Under the pieces are notes generated by a model. It saw nothing but the letters and a program-made list of their open reading frames with translations, was not told the DNA's origin and ran no database searches. This document shows positions 49,824 to 58,173 of a stretch of DNA of 64,000 bases, piece after piece. Every line of letters begins with the position of its first letter. The first letter of the stretch is position 1. The stretch comes from Gloeocapsopsis sp. IPPAS B-1203 (GTDB taxonomy: Bacteria; Cyanobacteriota; Cyanobacteriia; Cyanobacteriales; Chroococcidiopsidaceae): assembly GCF_002749975.1 (NCBI RefSeq), contig NZ_PEIG01000009.1, positions 62,001 to 126,000 of the forward strand, given 5' to 3'. The translations under genes and the position numbers were made by a program.

Positions 49824-50522
49824 ATGCAGCGACCTGTAATTAGTATTCAAAATCTCAATCATTACTTTGGGCAAGGACAGCTACGTAAACAAGTACTGTT
49901 TGATGTTAATTTAGAAATTTCTCCTGGTGAAATTGTCATTATGACAGGACCATCAGGTTCAGGAAAAACAACGTTATTGAGTTTGATCGGTGGCTTAAGA
50001 TCTGCTCAATCAGGTAGTTTGCAAGTATTGAATCAGGAATTATGTGGTGCTAACAAAAGTCAGTTAGTACAAGTGCGACGCAATATTGGATATATTTTTC
50101 AAGCACATAATTTATTAAAGTTTTTGACAGCACAGCAAAATGTGCAAATGTCAATTGAATTACAAGAAGTTTCTTATCAAGAAGTACGAGAAAAATCCGC
50201 AGCAATACTTGAGGCTGTGGGGTTAGGAAACCGAGTAAATTACTATCCTGAAGATTTATCAGGGGGGCAAAAACAACGAGTTGCGATCGCACGGGCTTTA
50301 GTAAGTCGTCCTCAATTAGTTTTAGCTGATGAACCAACTGCGGCTTTAGATAGTAAATCAGGGCGAGATGTTGTTGAACTTATGCAACAATTAGCAAAAG
50401 AACAAGGAACGACAATTTTATTAGTGACTCACGATAACCGCATTTTAGATATTGCAGATCGCATCGTGCATATGGAAGACGGACAATTAGCTCAAAATAC
50501 CAAACTTGCAGCAGTAGTTTAA
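49824..50522 (+). CDS. devA: DevA-like ABC exporter ATPase
   Basis: 232 residues. Walker A GPSGSGKTTLL, Q-loop YIFQAHNLL, signature LSGGQKQRVAIARAL, Walker B LVLADEPTAALD and H-loop VTHDN are all present. It belongs to the LolD/MacB-type ATPases that power DevBC-type exporters. It starts 16 bases after devC and ends one base before the SDR gene's ATG, so the operon continues into the oxidoreductase. Confidence 0.95.
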   Translation: MQRPVISIQNLNHYFGQGQLRKQVLFDVNLEISPGEIVIMTGPSGSGKTTLLSLIGGLRSAQSGSLQVLNQELCGANKSQLVQVRRNIGYIFQAHNLLKFLTAQQNVQMSIELQEVSYQEVREKSAAILEAVGLGNRVNYYPEDLSGGQKQRVAIARALVSRPQLVLADEPTAALDSKSGRDVVELMQQLAKEQGTTILLVTHDNRILDIADRIVHMEDGQLAQNTKLAAVV

Positions 50523-50523
50523 G

Positions 50524-51381
50524 ATGACTAACGTAACGAAAGGTGCAGTTGTTATTACAGGTGCATCTACAGGGATTGGTGCAGCGTGTGCTATACGTCT
50601 AGATCAGCTAGGGTTTCAAGTCTTTGCTGGCGTACGCAAAGAAGCTGATGCACAAGCTTTGCAACAAACAGCCTCGCCAAAGTTAACGCCGATTTTTTTA
50701 GATGTAAGTGATCTTGACTCAATTGCAGCCTCTGTTGAGAATGTGGCGATCGCTGTAGAAAATTCCGCATTAATTGGATTAGTCAACAATGCAGGTATCG
50801 CTGTTGCAGCGCCTTTAGAATTTATCCCAATCACTGAATTTCGCAGACAACTAGAAGTCAATACCACTGCACAACTTGCAGTTACTCAAGCTTTTCTCCC
50901 GCTATTACGATCAGCAAGGGGACGAATTGTGAATATGGGTTCGATTACCGGAAGAAGCGCAACGCCGTTTCTCGGCGCTTACAGTGCATCCAAATTCGCG
51001 CTAGAAGCTTTGACTGATGCATTGCGTCTTGAGTTACGCCCGTGGGGAATCTGGGTGGCGATTATTGAGCCTGGCGCGATTGCAACTCCAATTTGGCAAA
51101 AATCTTTAGCTCAAGCCGATATCTTACAACAAAATTTACCATATTCAGCCCATGAACTCTACGGTCGGGCAATGGATACAGCAAGTAAAGGCGCAGCGAA
51201 TCTTGCGCAAAAGGGAATTTCGCCTGATCAAGTCGCCCAGGCTGTTGTTCGCGCACTAACAGCAAAAAGACCAAAAACTCGCTATCTTGTTGGGCAAGAC
51301 GCCAGAATCAGGGCAATGTTGAAATTCTTACCAGATCGGATCGTTGATGAAATTACTGCTAAAGCAATGAATCTTCAGTAG
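50524..51381 (+). CDS. Short-chain dehydrogenase/reductase
   Basis: 285 residues, classical SDR. Cofactor motif TGASTGIG at about 12-19, NNAG near 88, catalytic Ser in GSITG and YSASKFALEA with Tyr and Lys; PGAIATPIW follows. The segment fits NADP(H)-dependent steroid-like or fatty-group reductases. It starts one base after the devA stop, so it probably modifies or supplies the exported lipid, analogous to reductases in heterocyst-glycolipid pathways; this is inference from context only. Confidence 0.92.
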   Translation: MTNVTKGAVVITGASTGIGAACAIRLDQLGFQVFAGVRKEADAQALQQTASPKLTPIFLDVSDLDSIAASVENVAIAVENSALIGLVNNAGIAVAAPLEFIPITEFRRQLEVNTTAQLAVTQAFLPLLRSARGRIVNMGSITGRSATPFLGAYSASKFALEALTDALRLELRPWGIWVAIIEPGAIATPIWQKSLAQADILQQNLPYSAHELYGRAMDTASKGAANLAQKGISPDQVAQAVVRALTAKRPKTRYLVGQDARIRAMLKFLPDRIVDEITAKAMNLQ

Positions 51382-52001
51382 CGGGTCTACAATTGTTTAC
51401 GTTTACATACTACGACAGGAAGACTACACCTAAGTGGTTTCCCAAAAAATCTTAAAAACCATCTACAAAGTAATATCCTATAAGCCGAAAAGCTTATAAA
51501 AGCTAAAAGATGAGTAGTGGAGCAAACTTTGGGCTGATTGGGATATTATTGATGATTGAGTAAGGATTATGAACTGTTGTTAGAAGTAAGTGAATCTTTA
51601 ATCTACGCTGCTATGGTGCGGTTGATGCTCAGACTTTTAACTGCTTAATTTTTACTTTATAAATCAGCTTAGAGAAAGAGAGAACTTCAGTAAGTTCTAC
51701 TAGTAAATTCATGAACTGTTTATAAACCATCTTCAGTAATATTCTCATTGATTGAAGATGAGTGTGTAAAAACTCTTAGTCAATTAAATTAACTTTAAAG
51801 CTTTGCCGAACTGATTTAAAAATTGTAGACGGCAGACTAGTGAGATATTATGAAATACATGACGGGTTATTTAAAACTTGTATCGAAATAAAAAATATAG
51901 TAGAAGTGAATTGCTTGTATTGCAAAAATAAATTATTAAACAACTATGTATTAATCAAAATAGTGAAAATGACTGAGGCTCACAAGTAGGGAGATTGAAT
52001 C
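51382..52001. other. Intergenic region of 620 bp with a small hairpin
   Basis: No gene, RNA or mobile element recognised. TATAAGC-CGAAAA-GCTTATA (51480-51499) is a 7-bp hairpin without a T-run. The sequence is AT-rich with scattered stops in all frames. The last bases carry GGGAG (51989-51993), the ribosome-binding site of the next gene. Confidence 0.45.
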
Positions 52002-52463
52002 TTGAAAAGATTTTTATTACTCGGTGGTGTGCTGTTAATCCTTTTTGTTTATTTTGGTTTAAACTATTCTGGCTTCTGTTTTGCCCAAATGCGTTACCTA
52101 AGTAATGAAGAAAAAATTAGAGCAGTATTCGATTTTCAAAATAGCCGAAATACATTACCAATAAACAACTTCCCAAATTCCGAACAAGTCAAAGATAAAA
52201 GCTTCGACGGATATAATCTCGCTCATATCAAGTATAAAAGCTTCGATGAATATATAGTATTGTATCCAGACTGCTGTGCCGTCAATCCTGGCGGTGGTTA
52301 CGAAGTTCCTCCTGCAAAATTTCTCGATCGCATTCTTGGCTATAATTCGGGTGATGTTGTAGTTATTAATTTTCATCCACGTTTTTTGAATAAAAACGGT
52401 GAGATCGAAACAGTAGAAGTTCGTTTTGATAACTACTTACAAAACTGCGGTAAACCAGGATGA
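52002..52463 (+). CDS. Hypothetical secreted/anchored protein with PDCC and QNCG motifs (paralogue 1)
   Basis: 153 residues from a TTG start with GGGAG 8 bases upstream. Residues 1-22 are a hydrophobic signal-anchor. The mature part has NYSGFCF, MRYLSNEEKI, SFDEYIVLYPDCC, GGGYEVPP, FLDRILGYNSGD and LQNCG. All are shared with the gene at 52726, so the two are tandem paralogues. The type resembles unnamed cyanobacterial hypotheticals with NPDCC and SCGK-like motifs; function is unknown. Four cysteines outside the cytoplasm could form disulfides. The stop overlaps the next ATG (ATGA). Confidence 0.8.
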   Translation: MKRFLLLGGVLLILFVYFGLNYSGFCFAQMRYLSNEEKIRAVFDFQNSRNTLPINNFPNSEQVKDKSFDGYNLAHIKYKSFDEYIVLYPDCCAVNPGGGYEVPPAKFLDRILGYNSGDVVVINFHPRFLNKNGEIETVEVRFDNYLQNCGKPG

Positions 52464-52729
52464 TCGACTCTTCAACTATAAAACCAAAAGTATCAAAGTG
52501 TCATAGAAAAATTATGGTTCAACTCAATAGAAACAACATCACAAATCAATATTTATACGGACAATTAACCATTCCAACAAATCTTGCAGATGATAGTTTG
52601 ATTCGCCCCAAAGATGCTACTACAGAGGTTGAAGTAGATGAGGTTATTTTTTGTCCAAATTGCTGTCTTAACGCCGGTTCAGTAAGAATTAGAATTGTCA
52701 GTGTACAACTAGATTGGTGTAAGACATGA
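52460..52729 (+). CDS. Hypothetical protein with CPNCC motif
   Basis: 89 residues, no signal peptide, not recognised. The C-terminal part DEVIFCPNCCLNAGSVRIRIVSVQLDWCKT carries a CPNCC cluster that could bind metal. It is translationally coupled on both sides: its ATG overlaps the previous TGA and its TGA overlaps the next ATG. If the first Met is not used, an internal Met (MVQLNRNN) could start a ~71-residue protein. Its position between two paralogous secreted genes suggests a shared process. Confidence 0.65.
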   Translation: MIDSSTIKPKVSKCHRKIMVQLNRNNITNQYLYGQLTIPTNLADDSLIRPKDATTEVEVDEVIFCPNCCLNAGSVRIRIVSVQLDWCKT

Positions 52730-53181
52730 AAAAAATCTTCATCTCACTTACCAGTATTCTTCTGCCATTCTGTGCAATACTTCTGCCATTCTTTGCACTA
52801 AATTATTCAGGCTTTTGTTTTAGAGAATTGAGATATCTAAATGCTAAAGAGAAAATGGAATCTCTTTTTAATATTTGGAATAGATCTTCTTTCAGTAAAA
52901 GTATCCGCATCGATGGAGAATATAAAATATTGGAGAAAAAAAACAAATATACTAGCTTCGATGAGTTTTTAGCTAAACATCCCGACTGCTGTGAGATCGA
53001 TCCTGAAGGAGGATATGAGACAGATCCTCCTAACTTTATTGATAGAATTACAGGTTACGATTCTGGGACGAAAATTCTTATTAAGTTTAACCAAGAACTA
53101 ATAGAGCCAAATGGCAATATCCTCACTAGAGAAGTTCAACTTGTAGATAGACTACAAAACTGCGGCGAATCACGTTGGTAG
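52726..53181 (+). CDS. Hypothetical secreted/anchored protein with PDCC and QNCG motifs (paralogue 2)
   Basis: 151 residues with an N-terminal hydrophobic anchor (residues ~5-26). It repeats the motif order of the gene at 52002: NYSGFCF, LRYLNAKEKM, SFDEFLAKHPDCC, GGYETDPP, FIDRITGYDSGT and LQNCG. The middle (~48-75) differs. The ATG overlaps the preceding stop by 4 bases. The function is unknown; see the comments on its paralogue. Downstream the reading stops at an adhesin remnant. Confidence 0.8.
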   Translation: MKKIFISLTSILLPFCAILLPFFALNYSGFCFRELRYLNAKEKMESLFNIWNRSSFSKSIRIDGEYKILEKKNKYTSFDEFLAKHPDCCEIDPEGGYETDPPNFIDRITGYDSGTKILIKFNQELIEPNGNILTREVQLVDRLQNCGESRW

Positions 53182-53212
53182 TTTCATATTACAGAGTTGT
53201 TCACAACATTTA

Positions 53213-53579
53213 TTCACTTTTCGAGACCTCGCCGCTGCAACTGGCGGCAAGACTTTTAACGCGGAAGTGCGCTTCTGAGGTGGTCGATGCGCTAATCGCA
53301 GCCATTAAGACACCGATCAATAAAACCCCGATCGCTCAAGATGTTACAGCAACCACCCAACAAAATACAGCCGTGAATGTGCCTGTATTGATCAATGATA
53401 GTGACCCAGATGGTAATGCCTTAGCCATCAAGAGTTTCACGCAGGGTAGTCATGGAATGGTTACTCTAAACGACAACGGTACATCCGCGATTCAGTTAAA
53501 TAAGAGCAATGAGCTACTCACTATTCTGACTGGTGTGCAGGCTGATGTAATTACTAGTAAGGATTTTGTCATAGTTTAA
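53213..53579 (+). pseudogene. Remnant of a large VWA/cadherin-like surface protein
   Basis: Two frames must be joined. The first (53213 to about 53270) reads FTFRDLAAATGGKTFNAE, like the end of a von Willebrand A domain. The second continues ASEVVDALIAAIKTPI and then a cadherin-like tandem repeat (PIAQDVTATTQQNTAVNVPV, NDSDPDGNALAIKSF, GMVTLNDNGT). It then jumps to a C-terminal LTILTGVQADVITSKDFVIV, as at the end of RTX-type surface proteins. No plausible start is present. It is the leftover of internal deletions and a frameshift in a giant adhesin gene. Confidence 0.65.
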
Positions 53580-53829
53580 GGGAGCGAGGAGATGATTTAC
53601 GATATGAACAACCTCTTACAGTACTAAATTTTAGTCTCAATAGCATAAATACATTTTTTTTGCTTATACATTTAATAAGTAAACTTAAATAATGAACTTT
53701 ATTTAGTACTCAAATTCTAATTATGAGAAAAGTATGAATTAACCATGAACTGAATATGAAAGAAACCTATAGAATTTTGTTGAAAAATCAGGTAAAACAA
53801 TAGAAGAATAAATTGAATTTATAAAGTTA

Positions 53830-54396
53830 ATGCAACCAACGGCTACTCTGATTTTAGCATTGGGATTAGCAGCAGATGCCTTCGCAGTTTCAGTTGCTAG
53901 TGGTTTAAAAATTAAGTACGTCAAAGTTAGTAAAGCTTTGAAGATTGCTATATTCTTTGGCGGTTTTCAAGCTATCATGCCCTTAGTTGGATGGGTAGCA
54001 GGAATTAGTTTAAGAACTCTCCTAGCAGCTATTAGTCATTGGGTAGCTTTTAGTATTCTTTGTTTACTTGGCATCAAAATGATCTATGAATCGTGTCAAG
54101 AAGGTGAAGAAAAAGATTTCAACCCCTTATGTAATTCTACCTTATTAGCATTAGCTATTGGTACCAGCATTGATGCTTTAGCAGTCGGTTTAGGTTTTGC
54201 ATTACTCAAAGATTCAATCTTTACTATTATTACTGCAATCGGATTTATTACCTTTTGGTTAACATTTTTTGGTGTTTTTATCGGCAATAAGTTTGGTAAC
54301 TTTTTCCAGAACAAAATTGAAATTGTTGGTGGAGGAATTTTGATTGCTATTGGCAGTAAGATCTTAATAGAAAATTTAATCAAAGTAACTGCATAG
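53830..54396 (+). CDS. mntP: Manganese efflux pump MntP
   Basis: 188 residues, six membrane helices, the DUF204 duplicated fold. Each half has the characteristic acidic motif: LGLAADAFAVSVASGLKI near residue 10 and LAIGTSIDALAVGLGFAL near residue 105. It exports Mn(II) from the cytosol. I looked for a yybP-ykoY manganese riboswitch in the ~250 bases upstream and do not see one. It is convergent with an MgtE-type gene, 15 bases apart. Confidence 0.92.
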   Translation: MQPTATLILALGLAADAFAVSVASGLKIKYVKVSKALKIAIFFGGFQAIMPLVGWVAGISLRTLLAAISHWVAFSILCLLGIKMIYESCQEGEEKDFNPLCNSTLLALAIGTSIDALAVGLGFALLKDSIFTIITAIGFITFWLTFFGVFIGNKFGNFFQNKIEIVGGGILIAIGSKILIENLIKVTA

Positions 54397-54411
54397 AAAT
54401 TAATATTTCTA

Positions 54412-55332
54412 CTAAACTTGTAAGAAAAATCTGGCAGTATAAAGGTAAATTAAAATACCCAAAACATCAACAATTGTGGCGCTTAGAGGTGCTGACATCA
54501 AAGCAGGATCGAAACCAAGAAATTGAAACAGAAATGGTAAAACAGCACCAGAGACTGTGCCAATAATAGAAATAGTAAATAGGCTTACTCCTACCACTAT
54601 TGCTACAGTAGAGTTGTTTTGTAATAGTAAAGCTTCTCCGACAACAATTAGTCCCATCATAGCCCCAAGCAAGATTCCAGCGATCGCCTCTCTACCCAAT
54701 ACAGGAAGTAACCGCTTTTGGGTGGGAACATCAGAGTTTAGCCCGCGCACAACTACCGTTGCAGCTTGAATACTAACATTACCGCCGCTAGCAAGAAGTA
54801 GAGGAATAAAGATAGCTAAAACAACGACTTTTTGTAAAACATCTTCTTGACTCTCAATCACAGCCGCAGTGATTGTATTTGTGATCAGAAGAACAAACAA
54901 CCAGCCGATTCTTCTGCGAGTCACAGAAAAGGGATTGCTAGGGAAGTAATTACTGTCTTCTTCTGAATCTTCAATTTCATTAGTGGTTGGTGTATATAAA
55001 AACTGAAATAACTGTTTTTTTTCTTCCAGCGAAAGGTTGTTGACAAGGTTGTTGTCGTTTTGGTTTTGAAAATCTGCTTGCAGTTGTTGCTGTAAATTAC
55101 TATCCAAAAGTTGATAAACTGCGATCGCTTGGCTTCTGGGTAGTAAGTAAAAGGTTTGACTTTGCAACTGTGATGGTAACGCTGCAATTTGGCGGGCAAT
55201 TTCTGGTGGTTCCTGGTTAGCAAGTAATGGTGGAGATATCGATAGAGTGTCTCCTTCAATGTGTGTAGGTAAATCTTGATCGTGCAACAAAGTGTTTCCT
55301 CCAAATTTTGCTTCTACTCTAGATCGCAACAA
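54412..55332 (-). CDS. MgtE-family transporter lacking the CBS domains
   Basis: 306 residues. The C-terminal ~175 residues are the five-helix MgtE pore (RIGWLFVLLITNTITAAVIE, FIPLLLASGGNVSIQAATVVVRGL, DPALMSAPLSATIVDVLGILIYL). Before it there is only a shortened N-type helical domain (PPEIARQIAALPSQLQSQTF) and an acidic linker. The two CBS domains that sense intracellular Mg in typical ~450-residue MgtE are absent. Activity without the usual gating is possible. It is next to MntP, hinting at divalent-cation balance. Confidence 0.85.
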   Translation of the reverse strand: MLRSRVEAKFGGNTLLHDQDLPTHIEGDTLSISPPLLANQEPPEIARQIAALPSQLQSQTFYLLPRSQAIAVYQLLDSNLQQQLQADFQNQNDNNLVNNLSLEEKKQLFQFLYTPTTNEIEDSEEDSNYFPSNPFSVTRRRIGWLFVLLITNTITAAVIESQEDVLQKVVVLAIFIPLLLASGGNVSIQAATVVVRGLNSDVPTQKRLLPVLGREAIAGILLGAMMGLIVVGEALLLQNNSTVAIVVGVSLFTISIIGTVSGAVLPFLFQFLGFDPALMSAPLSATIVDVLGILIYLYTARFFLQV

Positions 55333-55530
55333 AAGCAGTGATTTTCTCTATATAAACAATACATATGACTTGAATACATTGTTCTGCAGAAAGAGTTAAG
55401 CAATTGAAGAATAGACTGCTTGTAGTATGAATCACAGATAACCTACAACCCCTTTTGAGGCTATCCAAGCATGTAACTTTGTACACTCAAATAAAGCTTT
55501 TGGCAGTAATTCCACGATAGGGTACTTTGT

Positions 55531-56727
55531 TTATACTATAAGTCTGAGTGGGATTACTCCTTGTCGTAACTCGCGCTGTCGATGCAGCCAAGATAATTTT
55601 ACAGGGGTGCGAATCAGAGGTGCTAAAACACTTGCACCCCAACGAAGAATTGCACTTTTTTCCAAAAGTTCAGCCTGTGCCGCTTCTTGGCTTTGTAGTC
55701 GCTGTGCTTTAATAATCTCAGGTTCTCGTTGAGACTGAATTTGCGGTAATACTGTATCAATGTCTGCAGTTGCACTTTGAGACAAGCAAGGAACTAAATA
55801 ATTTGTCGCCGCGATCGCATCTCGCAATGCCATATTAATACCTTGAGCACGGATAGGCGACATCGGATGTGCAGCATCGCCTAATAAAAGTACGCCTGGT
55901 TGATACCAACGCGGACATTGCCCTACAACAACAGATAATAAAACAGGTCGCTCAATTGTATCTGCAAAAGTGCGAAAATGTTCTGCTAACCACGATGGCG
56001 ATGCATCTGCAAATATTTCAGCCCAATTATCAACTTGCTGCCAATCTTGCGGGAAATTTTTAGGAAGTGTCCAACCTAAGTGTAAATTTCCTTCAGAACT
56101 ACGAAATAATCCAAAGGCATAGCGATCGTAAACAATTGAGTAAAAAATGTTTTCTGACCTAAATTGCGGACTATCGGCTAATTTAAACCAGAGGATATCA
56201 AAACTGTGAGATTGTTGCTCTAAAGCTAACTGGGCGCGTTGCCGTACTATAGAATTACGCCCATCTGTACCAATGACTAAATCTGCATTCAGATTACGTC
56301 CATCACTCAGCTTGACACCGACAACTCGCTGATCCCACAATAAATCTTGTACTGCAGTACCTTGGATAAACTCAAACTCAGAGTAATGACTCGCTGCGTC
56401 GATTAATGCTTCTAAAAAAGCAGGCTGAGAAACCAACGTGCAAGGTTTACCACCAGGTTCAAGAGGTTCATCCACGCGAAAAAGCGATCGCTTATTGATA
56501 ATCACCTCCCAAGCATCTAAAGGCTGATGCGGGATGCGTTCTAAAATTGGCAACAACTCCATTTGTTCTAATGCATCCAAACCACTTGGCATTAAGCCTT
56601 CACCCCGAAAAGTACGGCGAAAGTTTCGTGATGCTTCAATTAACGTGACACGGATACCGCGTTTTACTAATAGTAGTGCTAGTGTTGCACCCGCAGGACC
56701 AGCCCCAACAATAATAACTTGAGCCAT
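55531..56727 (-). CDS. FAD-dependent monooxygenase/oxidoreductase
   Basis: 398 residues, UbiH/PHBH-like flavoprotein fold. FAD-binding VIIVGAGPAGATLALLL at the N-terminus, the DG motif LVIGTDGRNSIVRQ near residue 150-165, and GVLLLGDAAHPMSPIRAQGINMALRDA near 275-300 are complete. Members hydroxylate aromatic or isoprenoid substrates. No biosynthetic partner is next to it. It is divergent from the DUF4126 gene, 57 bases apart. Confidence 0.88.
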   Translation of the reverse strand: MAQVIIVGAGPAGATLALLLVKRGIRVTLIEASRNFRRTFRGEGLMPSGLDALEQMELLPILERIPHQPLDAWEVIINKRSLFRVDEPLEPGGKPCTLVSQPAFLEALIDAASHYSEFEFIQGTAVQDLLWDQRVVGVKLSDGRNLNADLVIGTDGRNSIVRQRAQLALEQQSHSFDILWFKLADSPQFRSENIFYSIVYDRYAFGLFRSSEGNLHLGWTLPKNFPQDWQQVDNWAEIFADASPSWLAEHFRTFADTIERPVLLSVVVGQCPRWYQPGVLLLGDAAHPMSPIRAQGINMALRDAIAATNYLVPCLSQSATADIDTVLPQIQSQREPEIIKAQRLQSQEAAQAELLEKSAILRWGASVLAPLIRTPVKLSWLHRQRELRQGVIPLRLIV

Positions 56728-56784
56728 ATGTTTAGTTCGTACTGACTAAAATAAGTCTAGAAGGGCGCAATATTTAATTTAGCT

Positions 56785-57351
56785 ATGGATACCTTAGAAA
56801 GTATAGTTATTGGCATCGCTTTGAGTGCGGCTTGTGGTTTTCGGATTTTTGTGCCACCACTTGTGATGAGTGTTGCGGCAATTTATGGACATCTACCGCT
56901 ATCATCAGGCTTTGAGTGGATGGGAACGTATCCGGCACTTTATGCCTTTGGCATAGCAACAATAATTGAGATTGCCGCTTATTACATTCCTTGGGTGGAT
57001 AATTTATTAGATACAGTTGCAACTCCTACTGCGATCGCATTTGGTACTTGGATTGCTGCGGCTTTGTTTCCAGATACCGATCCTTTACTTAAATGGACAA
57101 TGGCAATTCTTGCAGGCGGTGGTTCAGCAGGAGTTATTCAAGCATTAACAAGCTTTACACGGTTATCTTCAACTGCATTAACTGTAGGACTAGGTAACAG
57201 TATTATCACCACAATCGAGTCAATTGGTGCGTTTGCATTATCAGGCTTAGCAATTTTTGTGCCTCTATTAGCTATTGGCTTAGTATTAGGATTGCTCTTT
57301 TTCAGCTTCAGCAAGGGTTTCCAGATATTTGCAATCAAGCGACAACAGTAA
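56785..57351 (+). CDS. DUF4126 membrane protein
   Basis: 188 residues with four to five hydrophobic helices. Conserved segments ACGFRIFVPPLVMSVA, WIAAALFPDTDPLLKWTMAILAGGG and FTRLSSTALTVGLGN fit the DUF4126 family, of unknown function. It begins 57 bases from the divergent monooxygenase. Downstream it is followed by a truncated HsdS gene on the same strand. Confidence 0.82.
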   Translation: MDTLESIVIGIALSAACGFRIFVPPLVMSVAAIYGHLPLSSGFEWMGTYPALYAFGIATIIEIAAYYIPWVDNLLDTVATPTAIAFGTWIAAALFPDTDPLLKWTMAILAGGGSAGVIQALTSFTRLSSTALTVGLGNSIITTIESIGAFALSGLAIFVPLLAIGLVLGLLFFSFSKGFQIFAIKRQQ

Positions 57352-57382
57352 ATTTGAGGACAACAACAAACGAATTGACTAA

Positions 57383-57940
57383 GTGGGCATGGGTCCTTTT
57401 GGAAGTACGTTACGACATTCAGAGTTTGTTAAAGAGGGCATTGCAGTTTTAGGAATAGATAATGCGGTTCAAAATCGCTTTGCATGGAGTGAGCGCCGTT
57501 TTATTACTCCTGAGAAATACAAGGAATTACAGCAATACACTGTTAAACCAGGTGATGTCATTATCACTATTATGGGAACAACTGGACGTTCTGCTGTAGT
57601 TCCTCAAGACATTCCTCCGGCTATCACAACCAAGCACCTTGCCACTATTACGCTAGATCGTTCAAAGGCTCTTCCTGAATATATATCAAACGCAATTCAC
57701 AGAGATCCTTCAGTTCTAAATCAAATTGCTTTGCAAAATCGTGGGGCAATAATGGCTGGTCTTAATCTCGGAATTATTAAGAAATTAAAAGTTCGCCTAC
57801 CTCCACTTGAACAACAGATTCTTTATGACAAAATTGTAAACCAAGTTAGGCAAGAACAAGAGAAGCTTGAAGAATCAGCTAACACTGCAAATGCTCTCTT
57901 CAACTCCCTGCACCAAAGAGCCTTTCGGGGAGAACTCTAA
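57383..57940 (+). pseudogene. 5'-truncated type I restriction specificity subunit (HsdS)
   Basis: 185 codons matching the C-terminal half of HsdS: a target-recognition domain (MGPFGSTLRHSEFVKEGIAVLGIDNAV, KPGDVIITIMGTTGRSAVVP, ITTKHLATITLD) followed by the conserved helical spacer (LKVRLPPLEQQILYDKIVNQV, SLHQRAFRGEL). Complete HsdS has two such units (~400 residues). The frame is closed by a stop immediately before the GTG at 57383, so the first half is missing. No hsdM or hsdR gene is in the window. A product as half-HsdS, which can dimerise in some systems, cannot be excluded. Confidence 0.8.
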
Positions 57941-58173
57941 GCTAAGAATATCGATGAATTGAGTGAGGATGATAAGCGTGGCGATCGCTGACCTTTACCA
58001 GGTACTTTATAACAATTTGTGTTAATATAAATGTCTGCTAGTACATCTCAGTCTGTTACTGGCACATTGGACTTGCTTGTTCGAGCCGTCCAACTAAACT
58101 ACACATTTCTTGCTCTTAGACTGGTCCCAGGTATTTGATTTGGGTGGGGGCATTACTAGGAGCAACTAAATTA

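Noticed and set aside
47406-50522. Evidence for heterocyst formation
   Set aside because: DevBCA paralogues also occur in strains without heterocysts and no other heterocyst gene is in the window.
51480-51499. Hairpin as terminator after the SDR gene
   Set aside because: AT-rich 7-bp stem with no T-run, about 100 bases after the stop codon.
53580-53829. yybP-ykoY manganese riboswitch before mntP
   Set aside because: The conserved loop sequences of that riboswitch are not present; the leader is AT-rich and unstructured.
57383-57940. Complete type I restriction-modification system
   Set aside because: Only a 5'-truncated hsdS is present; no hsdM or hsdR.
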